Source: Gnetum montanum
Taxonomy: Eukaryota > Streptophyta > Gnetopsida > Gnetales > Gnetaceae
Direction of reading: 5' to 3'
Length of the DNA stretch: 64,000 nucleotides
Assembly: GCA_015680685.1 (NCBI GenBank)
Contig: MNCI01008930.1
Coordinates: 152,127 to 216,126 of the forward strand
Part shown: positions 1 to 10,885 of the stretch, piece by piece
Layout of the letters: each line of letters begins with the position of its first letter
How positions within the stretch are numbered: position 1 is the stretch's first letter
Position numbers and translations under genes: made by a program
The notes under the pieces: generated by a model
Told to the model about the DNA's origin: nothing
Databases searched by the model: none
What the model saw: the letters and a program-made list of their open reading frames with translations, nothing else

Positions 1-197
1 ACTTTCAATCTTTACATCGCCACACTTAGCAAGTTGCATCTCGATGTTGCTTTGCAGATTTTTGTTTCACAAAATCTCTGACACCCCTTAACCAGGCTTT
101 CATCTTATAATGGCAGGGCAAGCGAGAGATGGGAATCCATCATGACCTTTCCATGCCTTTGAAATTAGCAGGGCCACAAGGCAAGCTCATGAGATAG

Positions 198-3100
198 TTG
201 AACCCTGACATGATCAACTGGGGGTCGACTATGACTAGCACCATAGCAACCTTAGAAGAATCCCTAGATTGGCCCAGGCACCTGGTCCAAGCCCTAGATT
301 TAGAGGCTGGGGATGTAACCGAAGATCCTCTGATCGAGACACCTGTGACCACGTCAAAGGGAAAGGTGAAAACGTTAAGACTCAACTCCCTCCTAGACAC
401 ACAAACACATAAAAGTGTAGCTAAAATTCTGCAAGAAAACATCAATGTCTTTGCATGGTCATACAACAACATGTCGAGTCTAGATCTGTGGCTAATTTAG
501 CACAACATTGTCCTAGACCCACACGTGAAGGTAGTTAAGTAGAAAGCTTGCAAAGTTAAGCTAGAAATTGCACTAGCTATGAGAGATGAAATCACTAAGA
601 TATACCAAGCAAGTTTCATCTTTGCAGTCAACTATTCAGAAAGGGTGTCCAACATTGTTGTAGTTTCAAAGAAAAAGGGAGGGATATGGATCTGTATAGA
701 CATCTAAGACTTGAACAAGGCAATGATCAAAGACAACTTCCCACTCCCAAGCATTGATCAGTTCATCAACACCATGGCTGGCCATGCTCTGCTATCCTTC
801 ATGGATGGTTTCTTCAAATACAACCAAATCTGCATTAACCCAGAGCACTAGCTGTCAACAACGTTCATGACCCCATGGGGGACCTTTTGCTATACTATGA
901 TGCTGTTTGAGCTCAAGAATGCTGGAGCAACCTACCAGCGAGCCATGACTTACATTTTCAGTGACTACATCCTAGAAACATTAAATGACTATGTAGATGA
1001 TATAGTGGTTAAGTCCAAGGAGGTAGTTGATCACCCACGTGATTTGGGGGTAGTCTTCAAATGTTTCCAAATGCATGACCTATGCCTCAATCCTAAGAAG
1101 TGCATCTTTGGGGTAAAGACTAGACATATGTTAGGGTTCGTAGTATCAGAGGTTGGAATACAAGTGGACCCTGAAAAAGTCAAGGCCATTGTCAACCTCG
1201 CACCTCCCACAAAACTTAAAAAATTATGTGGTTTACAAGGTAGAGTGAAATTCATTTGAAGGTTTATAGCCAAGTTGACTAACAAGTTACACCCCATGCA
1301 ACATCTTCTAAAGAAGGGGGTTGACTTCGAGTGGACAACCCAGTGTCAACAAGCTTTCGATGGCTTGAAGAAGGAGCTCTCGCACCTCCCAATGGTGCAC
1401 CCACCAGAAAGGGACAAGCCTTTCTTCATCTACCTTGCCACCTCCAACATATCAATAGCTACACTGCTATGTTAGAAGCAGGATGATGGTTCTGAGATAT
1501 CAGTATATTACCTAAGCCATGCACTAATAGCATATGAGGAAAAATACAACGAAGTGGAGAGGAACTACCTAGCCCTAGTGTTCGCACTAAATAAGTGGTA
1601 GCATTACCTATTCCACAGCATGATCAACATCATTTGCAAGAGCAATATACTCTAGGCTATCACCAACAACCTGTACAAAGTAGCAGGATAGCCTGATGGA
1701 AAGCAATAATCGTGGAATTTGACCTATGTTATGTAAGTCAATCATCGACAAAGGGTCAAGCCATAGCAACCCAACTCACAGCCTCGCCAGTCGATGACCA
1801 GGCAACCATAGACCCTAAGTTCCTGGATGAATACGTTAGCAATGTCAACATCATCCTGTCGCATTTCAAGGCTACCTTACATTTCAATGGTGCCTAAACC
1901 GCGCGAGGAGGTAGTGCCATTGCCACGATCACATTCCCCTCTGGGGAAATGCACCCATCTACTTATTGTTTCTTGTTCCCTTGCACCAACAACATGACAG
2001 AATACAAGGGGCTACTTAGAGGCCTCTTAGCTACCGGAGCGCTACGCATACAACACCTAGCAATCCGGGGAGATTCACAACTAGTCGTGAATTAAATCAC
2101 CAAAGTCTACACCTACAAATCTACACACCTGCAACCCTACTACAACCTAGAAAAAATCCTACTTAAACAATTCACAACCACTGATGTACAACACGTGCCA
2201 TGCAATGAGAACATTGTAGCAAATGCCTTAGCTACCCTTCCATTAAACATTCCATCACACTCCTTGGCAAACCTGCCAACCGTGATCACAGAATGCACAA
2301 AGCCTATCACTCAGGAAGAACAGGTGGCCTCTATCAGTGCTACAGATTCCTCGGAGTGGTATGCCAACATTAAATCTTATCTACAGCACGATGAGCCCCT
2401 AGGTAGATTGACATCTACCCAGAGAGATGCAATCCGTAAGCGTGCTCGGGAACACGTGCTCATGGGAAATTACGTTGTGTGCTGACAATCCTACGATAGG
2501 ATATTGCTAGCATGCGTGGGTAATGAGCAGGCATAAAAGGTAGTTAATGAGGTTCATTAAGGGCTGTGTAGTGAACATATAGCACCCAGGGCTATGGCTG
2601 TGAAAATCAGATGCCTAGGATACTATTGACCATACATGGAGCGTGACTAGCTATCGAAAGTCAAGACGTGCGACACATGCCAAAGATATGCAAATCTCAT
2701 ACAGATAGCACCTACAGACCTGCACCCAACGCAAATCACATGGCCCTTCCAACGATGGGGATTAGACCTCATAGGGCCTATTATGTCTAAGTCCTCCTCG
2801 GGGTAGAGCTTCATTATCACCGCCACAGAGTATTTTACCAAGTGGGTGGAAGCTATTCCCCTAAGGAAGACGACGTCTCAGCAAATCTTCCATTTCATCC
2901 TCGACAACATTGTGATAAGGTTTGGGGTTCCAATGACTATTATGATTAACAATGGGCCACAATTCAGCAGTACGAAAACCCAAACCTTCTATAGCAACCT
3001 AGGCATTAAACAATCATTTTCTTCCCCTTATTACCCATGGCCAAACGAGCAAGCGGAGGCTACAAATAAGTCCAACATCAACTTACTGAAGCAGATGCTC

Positions 3101-3598
3101 AAAAAAAGCAAGAGGTGGTGGCAGGAGAAAATCCTCTATGTCCTCTAGGCCTACTGAATGACTTGCAGAACTGTGACAAGTAAGACCCCTTACAATCTTG
3201 TTTACGGATTTGAAGCTGTATTGCCCCTTAAGTTGTAGGTACCCTCACTTCAGATGATCCTATCCAACATCATGAGCAAAGCCCAAAATGATGAATCACA
3301 AACCATTGACCTCGACTCAGTGGAGGAGGAACACATGTAGATGCTGAGACGAATTGAGCACTACCAAAGAAAATAGTAGCAGAAGCACTGTGCAAACCTA
3401 CATTGACAACCAGTGCAGAAGGGAGACCTCATCCTCAAGGTCGTCCATGAGCACATGAGAAAATTCTCAGCCAATTGGGAAGGTCCTTACGTGGTCACTA
3501 AATCCTTTGGGAATGGAGCCTTCAAATTGGCAGACATGGATGACAATGAGCTTTCCAACTCGATAAACCACTTGTACCTCAAGCCGTACTACGTCTGA
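198..3598 (+). pseudogene. pol: T1 pol: RT, RNase H, archaeal-type RNase H and integrase, many stops
   Basis: One reading frame, interrupted by many stops, encodes a Tat pol. The leader carries LDLEAGDVTEDPLIETP. The RT palm spans about 640-1250, with FMTPWGTFCYTMM and the active-site YVDD near 990. RNase H lies at about 1275-1740 (VDFEWTTQCQQAF). A second RNase H follows at about 1880-2250 (LHFNGA, GDSQLVVN, ANALATLPLN). Integrase spans 2500-3598 with a zinc-binding H/C region near 2560-2690, WGLDLIGPI and the C-terminal NWEGPYVV...LKPYYV. The second catalytic Asp of the DDE triad reads Asn (MINNGPQFS, codon 2948-2950). Most stops are TAG or TAA where relatives have Gln or Trp, which fits C-to-T decay. 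Bases 1-197 upstream hold no clear coding. Confidence 0.9.
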
Positions 3599-3599
3599 A

Positions 3600-3960
3600 G
3601 CACAACAGCAACAACAAGTACCATCTACTACGACGATAAACTGGCAGTTGCACAAAGCACCGTCTTGTACGATGATAAACTGGCAAGAACACCGAGTAGC
3701 ATCTGTAATGACAATAAACTAGTAGCATCGATCAGCATCCGCAAAGATGTTAAACTGATGACAACCGTCCGCTACGACGTAAAACTGACATTGTTAGTCC
3801 ACTATGACTATAAACTAGCATTGCACGTCTACTACGATGATAACCTGGCATGTACGGTCTGCTGGGACCTTAAACTAGCACGGCAGTCTGTTGGGACCTT
3901 AAACCAGCACGTGGTCTACCAAGACCTTAAACTGGGTTCATGTCACATCCCCAGCATGCA
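3600..3960 (+). repeat. Microrepeat array after T1 integrase (RYGACNTTAAACTRGCA)
   Basis: About ten degenerate copies of a 15-20 base unit, for example TACGACGATAAACTGGCA, TACGACGTAAAACTGACA and GGGACCTTAAACTAGCA, recur every 30-45 bases. Read in one frame they give YDDKLA, YDVKLT and WDLKLA. The array begins directly after the integrase stop. Equivalent arrays sit at the same place in T2 and T5. Confidence 0.85.
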
Positions 3961-4933
3961 CCAGCACTAGATACACATTGAACGAGTGGGCGTGATGCTA
4001 ACGTGTGGGTGGGACATCATAGCTCTAGAACACTATTTACGACACACTGAGAATGCAGTCTGGGACATACATAATGCCGCCATCCTTGGCATCATGCTGA
4101 CCCTTCGAAGATGCCATATGGTATCACACTGGCCCTTCAAACCTACCATCGCCATGGCCCATCGCCTTGACGATGGTTCTCAGGCTAGCTCCCACATCTG
4201 GAGTTCCAATAGTATTGTGGCCTAGCCACAATATTGTTGCTCCAGCTCCCTACTAACGCCTGGTATTACACGACATTAGCTATGTGGCAATTGATCCCAT
4301 AGTTGAACCAGGAATGCAGATCCCTGGTAGGGATTCCAGAGCATTTGGACTCACAACAGTGCCCAGCGCCTTTGAGGCCAGCTCCTTCATGTCAATACTG
4401 CCAAGGTCATTGCTAGCCTCCCTAGTTTGGGCATCTCACACTAACGATGGTGCCCAAGGGTAACAACAATGCCAGAGGGCAGCAAGACCTTGTCCTCATA
4501 GACACATCTCGCTACAGTAGCAAATGCTACAACGTTGCGAAGTAAGTGCCTCAACTAGATCAGCTACTTCAAAGTGCAAATTCCAGCACGTGCGTAACAC
4601 AACTCATCATATGGAAGGTGTTTGTAGGAAAGTCGAAAGCTTTCATGGATGTAATGCAACTCATCCTACGAAGGGGGCATCTTCCTATAGGAGGTTGAAG
4701 AATAATGCCAGCCAAAGATGAAAATGCAAACGAGTCCCTCAGAGCATTTTGACGAGGGACTTTGCTAAACATCATCTTTGCTCTCTTCCTTAACCTCTAT
4801 AAAATCAATGCAACACTCTCAAGTATGGCCAAGCAATGTCTTGACACTCACTGAGCGACAACCTTAGCATTTTGCCTGCTACGATGTTTCATATTCTTTG
4901 TCGACGTCTATTGAGCTTATTCTCTAGACGTCA
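3961..4933 (+). other. T1 3' untranslated region
   Basis: Non-coding sequence between the microrepeat array and the polypurine tract. Its last 100 bases (TTTGTCGACG.., CAACAAAGAGG) resemble the corresponding ends of T2 and T5, which shows the three elements are related. I see no gene here; the short reading frames lack recognisable motifs. Confidence 0.6.
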
Positions 4934-4948
4934 ACAAAGAGGGGAAAA
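4934..4948 (+). promoter_or_regulatory. T1 polypurine tract
   Basis: AACAAAGAGGGGAAAA lies directly before TGAAACACC, the LTR start shared by the Tat elements here. Purine tracts at this position prime plus-strand synthesis. T2 and T5 have AACAAAGAGGGACCA at the same place. Confidence 0.8.
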
Positions 4949-6313
4949 TGAAACACCCTAAAAATGTGGGGTCATCCTTGCTTTACCAGGCTCTTGCAGT
5001 CCGCGCAGCACTATGGAAGTTCATTAGGAGGAGAACGTTTTGAGTTCAGGTTGGCCAGTTTAGAAAATTTTCTACTTTGAGCATGGACAAGTTCTGTGTC
5101 ATCCTGCCTTTCCACCAAAGTAGCCTGCCTAGTTGTTAGCCTACTCAGAAACAGTGTTTAGAATTGGCAGCAGGATCCTGGATCCACAAAAAATAGTTCA
5201 ACAAGTTTTCTAAGTTATGAAGTGTGCTACGCTATGCCTCGTGGCATAGCAAAATTTAGAAGACAATGGAAGAATGAAGTGCTATGCTACACTACGCCAC
5301 ATAGTGTAGCATGGAAATGGCTTCACCACCATTCCCCTTGCCCAATTTCATGTTCTGCAACAATGTCCCTTTCCATCAGGAAGCAACAAACCATGTTTAC
5401 TGCTATGCTACACTGAGCTACATGGCACAGTGAGGTGTAGCAATCCTGTAGAAGGGACAAAAGGCAGTTCAAAGGGTAGAATTAGTGAAGTTTGCAAGAC
5501 TTGCATCGCAGAAGATGAAGTTTGCAAATTGGCAGGACTTTCATGACTAAGGCGAGTTGCTATGCTATGTAGGGTAGCAAGCAACACACATGTAGCAGAA
5601 CACGTGACAAGGTGCTATGCTATGCCAAGCATGTTATGATACAAAGCATAGCAAGGCATGTAGGTGGTTGTGTGACATCAATGCAGGCTCGCAGTTATTG
5701 CATGACAAGCTCGCATTACAACGGTCTTGTAGGTCCAACGGTCATACATGGCGCGAGTGGCACCAACAAGTCAATGCATGTCCTTTAGTCCTATAAATAC
5801 CCTAGAAAATAGCATGCAAAGAGGTTCAGATATTTTTGAAAAAAATAGCATTCAAGGGATGAGAAATTTTTGAATTCTGAAAACTTCTCTCCTCTCTAGC
5901 ATTGTAACATCAAGCATTGTGAGCTCTCTATTTGAAATTGCAAATAGTTAGCATTTTCAGCTGACATTTTATTCCACCCTTCTTCTACCACCTTGGTAGA
6001 ATTCCCACATTATCAACACCTAAGTCCACACCCAAGCACATAGTCTCTTTTGCTTTACATGTCCTGGTTACTCTTGGGATCTCTGCACTTCATCATGCTG
6101 TGCAACCAACTGTATCCATCTTGACGGAGCAAGTCTCTAGCTTCTGAGTGGTGCATGTTTCTAACTACACTTTATTTTATTTCTTACCTACAGTCCCATT
6201 TGCATGATTTTTTCTGTTTTATCCACTTTCAAGAATTACTTCCCATTATTGTCACATTTTCTACTTTAATTACTTTCAATTATTTCACACTTCTATTCCA
6301 TCTCAAAGGTACA
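4949..6313 (+). repeat. T1 3' LTR
   Basis: It begins with TGAAACACC after the polypurine tract. It contains a TATA-like box (CTATAAATAC, 5791-5800) about 840 bases in. Imperfect GCTATGCTA/TAGCATAGC inverted repeats lie at about 5220-5650, resembling those in the T3 LTR. The end is placed at GGTACA (6313) before coding sequence of T2 begins. The end is a judgement; it could differ by tens of bases. Confidence 0.65.
5791..5800 (+). promoter_or_regulatory. TATA box of T1 LTR
   Basis: CTATAAATAC in the middle of the LTR, preceded by about 840 bases of U3 with inverted repeats. This is the likely core promoter for sense transcription of the element. Confidence 0.6.
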
Positions 6314-6419
6314 CATTGCAAAAGGATATATTGACACTAATGTAAGTCCCTATCTAATCGACCAGACCATTCAGGGCATCCCATATCCACAGACACCCAG
6401 CATGACCCTCCTGTGGGTA

Positions 6420-7300
6420 TGGGGTCAAAACTGTCATGCCTTCCAACCCCTCAGTGTTTTCCAGCCATCGACATTTTAGGTCACTACACCAAGCATTGGA
6501 CCAGGTCTTGGCCTCCATTCCTCTTATGGAGGATATCCCTACAGATGAGGCATCCATCTGTGTAATGATGTTACCCCCTACACCATAAGAATTGGGTTCA
6601 ACAACCTTAGCATTTTGTAATGATGCATTCAAAGTCAACCCCACATGAAGGGAGGTCACTATAGCTCCACTATCCATTAGAATTCATGTTGGATAGTGTA
6701 ACATCCATAGAGTGCACGTAGATGATGGTGCAGCAACAAATGTAGTCTTGTACTTTATCATCGATAAGCTAGGCCTGGCAGATGAAATCAGGCCAACCAA
6801 AACCACGTGTCTAAAATCCTTCAATGGATCACATGTCACAATCAAGGGCACAATCAACTTAGCCTTTGTGGCAGGAGAGAAATTCCCCACTAGTGCAGAT
6901 TTCACTATCATAGAGGAGATGCCAAGTTTCAACATGATTCTAGGTAGGCATTGGGTAGCCCAACTAAAGGCCATCTCCTCTCCCATCCACCAAGAAATCC
7001 ACCTTTCGTACGAAGGTGGTTAAGTTATCATCCATGGTCATAATGCTTCCTCTTCAACTATCCACAACATAGACATGGCGCAAGTTTTGGAAGAAGAGTT
7101 TCTCGGTGGTACGCCTACGGTAACCAACGTAACGCCTAAGGCTAACACACCTGAATGAGTGGTTGAAGCCAACAAACACCCAGAGGATCCTAAGCCTTGC
7201 ATGCTCCCTAATCCATGCCTAGTTAGGAAGCAACTACATGACCAATACTTTCCCTTGGCCACAAATATGGATGCCGGCCTAACCTTTGCCTCCACTTGCC
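6420..7300 (+). pseudogene. T2 gag C-terminus and aspartic protease
   Basis: The segment with LASIPLMEDIPTDEASI matches the region before protease in T5 and T7. It is followed by the protease core: RVHVDDGAATNVV (active-site D-D-G-A in place of the usual D-S/T-G), then MILGRHWVAQLKAI and SPIHQEIHLSYEGG. Protease frees the mature Gag and Pol proteins in family members. A few stops interrupt the gag end. After 7020 a low-homology linker runs to about 7300. Bases 6314-6420 are unassigned. Confidence 0.8.
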
Positions 7301-7659
7301 ATGCATTTTGACTTTTGTTTATATTGCACTAGCCTATGCATTTACATTTTGGCTGCTTACTTAGATTGTGCATTTTTCTTTGTTTACACATTCGTCAACT
7401 TAGTTTATACATTTGTCAACTTAGTTTACACATTGTTTAAAAAACATAAAACTATAAAAACACATGGCCCAAAAAGGCCTTAAACTAGTTTATGACCCAG
7501 AATGGCCTAAAACTACCACTTTTTGCATTGCTTTTCTTTTTACAATAGGTGTTGGTTGATGTTGTTTTCTTCTTAGTTGATTTTTTGTAGGATATTATAG
7601 ATACACAGCATGACCATGCATGCAGCATCACACCTTACACAAGTAAGGTAAGCATCATT
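7301..7659 (+). repeat. T2 spacer with first microrepeat patch
   Basis: T-rich non-coding sequence containing GTTTACACATT-type direct repeats (about 7385-7440). Two units of the TTAAACTA microrepeat (GGCCTTAAACTAGTTTATGA, then GGCCTAAAACTACCAC) lie at about 7470-7520. In T5 the equivalent patch (27.27-27.55 kb) lies between protease and the antisense gene. Confidence 0.6.
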
Positions 7660-8050
7660 CTGCTATGACTATAAACTGGCACAACTCATCATTGAGTCAT
7701 GACATTAAACTAGCACAATAGCGGTCTTGGCATCACGACCTAAAACTGATACCATAGAATGGTCTTGGGGCTATGACTTGAAACTGGCATCACAGAATGT
7801 CTTGGAGTCATGACAATAAATTGACACCACAAAGCTCCATCTGGTATGACATTAAACTACCACATCTGTCTACCACAACATGAAACTAGCATCCAAAGTC
7901 CACTAAGACTATAAACTGGTTTGCCTCTTCACAGTCCGCTATGACTATAAACTAGCAACGCACCATCTGCTACGATGCTAAACTAGTACTATCCAAAGGG
8001 TTATGACATGAAACTAACCCGCAACAGTTCACTAAGACTATAAATTAGCA
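7660..8050 (+). repeat. T2 second microrepeat array
   Basis: About ten copies of units such as CTATGACTATAAACTGGCA, CATGACATTAAACTAGCA and CTACGATGCTAAACTAGTA, spaced 30-50 bases apart. The sequence and spacing match the T5 array after integrase (36.52-36.91 kb), although T2 has no integrase. Confidence 0.85.
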
Positions 8051-9151
8051 ACATCATCAACAACTAGGCAATACTTAAAAAGATATGTTGCTGCAATTGG
8101 TTGTACCTATTCCAAAACGACTTGGTACATAATTTGTCTCATGGACCCTGATGAAGTCAATGCTATTCATGATTTTATCTGCCTTGAAAATTGCACATAG
8201 TGGCTCCATCTTGTCGGTTGTTTTCAAGTTCAAAGTACTTAGTTAACCAATTCATTTGTTGTTTTCTTGTCTTCTTGGAGTTGTGTTTGTAGGATGACAT
8301 GCCTGAGGCATTCACGCATAGATGCACTTCATCATGATGACAAGGTATCACATTCTTCCTAATGCCTGCAACTAGGTTAATTAATCCATTCATAAGTATA
8401 TTCCCCATCATGTTCCCCTTATCATATTCAATTACACCCCCTTGATACATTCTACTCATCCCAAAACTCTTAATACACTATTGCACACTGTGATCCTTTA
8501 AGCGGTTGCAACACAAAACACAGTGCACGGTACATGATACAAAGTGCAACCACATGAGCATGAGCACAACACTAAAAGAAAGCTCTTTAGAAAAAAAAGA
8601 AAAGAAAAAAAAAAGAACAAAGAGAAAAATGCATGAAAAAGGTCTTCATGACCCCATTGACATCATAGACCAAAGACCATTGGCTCTTCTCAGACAAGCC
8701 CCAGGCGAGAAGGTAATTATCTTGAAACAAAATTACACTCGTGTCTTAAATGATCATGTTGCACATCATCGCGTGCCTTTGATTGTTTACAATGGCCTCC
8801 TATAAACACTCTAGAAGAGCCCCATTTCTCCAAAGAATGCACTTCCTATGTCTGGGTTCCGAGTCTACTGAAAAAACTGGCTACCGACAAGAACTAAAGA
8901 TATGGCTTCTTCATGTGAGAGCATTCCTCTCTCAAAATTCCAACAATAATTATAAGTCTTGAGAAACTCTTAATTTCCCTAGTTATAACCAATCCCCATG
9001 CATCTTGATCTGCATTTCCCCAATCCCATGTACTTCTGAACATGATGCGATGACGTCCAGCTAGGGGCCTACGGATAATGCTTAGTACTTGGTTGGTCAC
9101 GATGTTTTGTACTTCTTTGTCGATGCCTCTCAAGTGGATTCTTCTAGAAAT
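8051..9151 (+). other. T2 3' untranslated region
   Basis: Non-coding. It shares blocks with the T5 3' region, for example ACAAGCCCCAGGC..GAAGG and a later block around CAAAGAATGCAC..ATGTCT..TTCC..GTCT. An A-rich run lies at 8590-8640. No gene is supported. Confidence 0.65.
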
Positions 9152-9168
9152 TAACAAAGAGGGACCAA
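9152..9168 (+). promoter_or_regulatory. T2 polypurine tract
   Basis: TAACAAAGAGGGACCAA immediately precedes the LTR start TGAAACACCAC. It is nearly identical to the T5 tract. Confidence 0.85.
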
Positions 9169-10885
9169 TGAAACACCACTAATTTTTTCCTAACACTTTG
9201 AAACAAGGACAACACAGAGCCTCTTGAGCTTTTGGGAGACAAAATTTGACTAAGGCATGTAACTCACACTAAGGTCATGCTGGTAACGTGAGTACAACAT
9301 AAGAAACTTTAGAAGCTCCAAAATCAAGTCAAAGATAGTCCAATATGAAGGTGCAAGCCATCCTCAAGGGACATTATGGTCCATTCCAAGTTTTAGCATT
9401 CCAAAATTCGAATTTCGGGACAAATTGTATACATTTTCTCACTCACACTGATGGTCACGCTGAAGTCATACTGGCAGTGTGAGTACAACATGAACAACTT
9501 TGAGAGCCTTAAAATTGAGTCGAAATGACTTGATTCCAAGGTTCAAGTTATCCTCAAAGTTCATTGTTGATAACTTCAAGTTCCAGCTTCCATAATTCTA
9601 GATTTTAGGTCCAAAATTACAAGTTTTTATAGCTCATGCTATGGTCATGCTGCACTCATGCTAACAACGTGAGTCCAACGTGAGTTACCAAAAGTGGTTT
9701 AAAACAAGGCACATCAAGCTTAATGTTTGACTTGCAAATCACTCTTAAGGTCAACCACAGTCAAGGAATTAATGTACGCAAGAAACAGGCTTTAAAAATC
9801 AAAATTTGGTGTGAAATATGTCATTTTTACCTCACTCACACTGAGGTCATGCTGGCAGCATGAGTGTAGCGTGAGTACTGATCATGCTCGGTCAAAAGTA
9901 TGGCAAACACATGCTGAGGACATGCCAAGAAAAAATCAACTCATGCTGGAAGTCCTAGTGAAACAAAGATGCCTCAAACAGCCACAAAATCACTCAAATT
10001 AACATCCTGCAATAATCAATTCAGGGACCGAGAAGTTTCAAGTAAGCCAAAGTCAATATTTTTTGTTGTACATTATCATTTTCATTGTAAATTTTCATCA
10101 TTTGTAAGCTTGCAAAGCTCTTATGCTCCAAATTGTATGTGCTTTCATGAGCATAAGCTAGCGTGAGTAAGCTAACACACGCTATAAGATACAGTGCATC
10201 TGGTCAAGAACATAGCTTGCCTACACACGTCCAATTCACACACAGCTGTCCATCAAACACATGTTACTTGATCTGTTTTCCTCTCATTTCTCAATTGTTG
10301 ATTCCATCCATGAGTTCCACACTTGAGCCTAGCCAAACCTTATAAATGCCCTGTCAATTCACATAAATGGGGTTGGCAATTTTGAAAGTTGACAGTTTAG
10401 GAAACACTAATTGGAAACTTTTGGACACTCAAGTGCACTTGACTCCTAGCATCCAAGACCTGCAAGAATATCACCCTGGGGCTTAGCACTTGACTTGCCA
10501 TTCACACGCACAGCTATGCTTTGACGGATGCATATTCATTCTAAGCAATACAATACAGTTCATTTTTTCCTTCGATTGTATTGTTTACTCTGTTTTAAAT
10601 TTAGTTTACGCTTTGTTTACAATACCAGTTCTATTTATGCTCTATTTGCATTTCATGTGTCACTATTTACATTTCGAACATCAGTTACGATAACCCTAGT
10701 ACAAGCCATAGCTTACGTTAGGGGAAGTTGTTGGTTGATTTGTGTGCAAACCATCCAAGGCACTCTACCTTTGTTTTCTTTTCCAACTTGCCCTCATGCG
10801 AAGGCAAGGTTAGCTATGTCTATCCAATGAGCTTTCGGTGTTTGTTTTTCCTTCCAGCCTTACACCGATGATTTTGATCAGTACA
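9169..10885 (+). repeat. T2 3' LTR (1717 bp)
   Basis: It starts TGAAACACC and ends GATCAGTACA after a CTTCCAGCC..CGATGATTT block that is conserved at the end of the T5 and T7 LTRs. A TATA-like box, TATAAATGCC, lies at 10341. The U3 holds about four modules roughly 190 bases apart (near 9260, 9450, 9640 and 9830), each with CTCACACT..GGTCA.GCTG and GTGAGTACAAC. After the end the sequence is minus-strand gag of T3. Confidence 0.8.
10341..10350 (+). promoter_or_regulatory. TATA box of T2 LTR
   Basis: TATAAATGCC sits about 1170 bases into the LTR, at the position expected between U3 and R. Confidence 0.55.

Larger units (their letters stand above)
1..6313 (+). mobile_element. T1: Tat-like Ty3/gypsy retrotransposon, 3' portion
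   Basis: The window opens inside this element. It shows, in order, a degraded pol, a microrepeat array, a 3' untranslated stretch, a polypurine tract and a 3' LTR. The order RT, RNase H, second (archaeal-type) RNase H, integrase is characteristic of the Tat lineage. The 5' LTR, gag and protease lie outside the window to the left. The right LTR edge is set where the sequence turns into gag/protease-like coding of another element (T2), so T1 was probably inserted into T2. That edge is uncertain by tens of bases because no target duplication can be tested. Confidence 0.8.
6314..10885 (+). mobile_element. T2: pol-less Tat-like element, internal part and 3' LTR
   Basis: The visible order is end of gag/protease, a short first microrepeat patch, a second microrepeat array, 3' untranslated region, polypurine tract and LTR. 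RT, RNase H and integrase are absent. In T5 the two arrays flank the antisense gene and pol, so T2 looks like a deletion between arrays. The left side is cut by T1. The right LTR edge at 10885 abuts minus-strand gag of T3, so T2 was inserted into T3. Confidence 0.7.

Noticed and set aside
3665-4225. Open frames of 101 and 79 codons after T1 integrase as small genes
   Set aside because: The first is the microrepeat array read in one frame. The second has no motif and no counterpart in T2 or T5.
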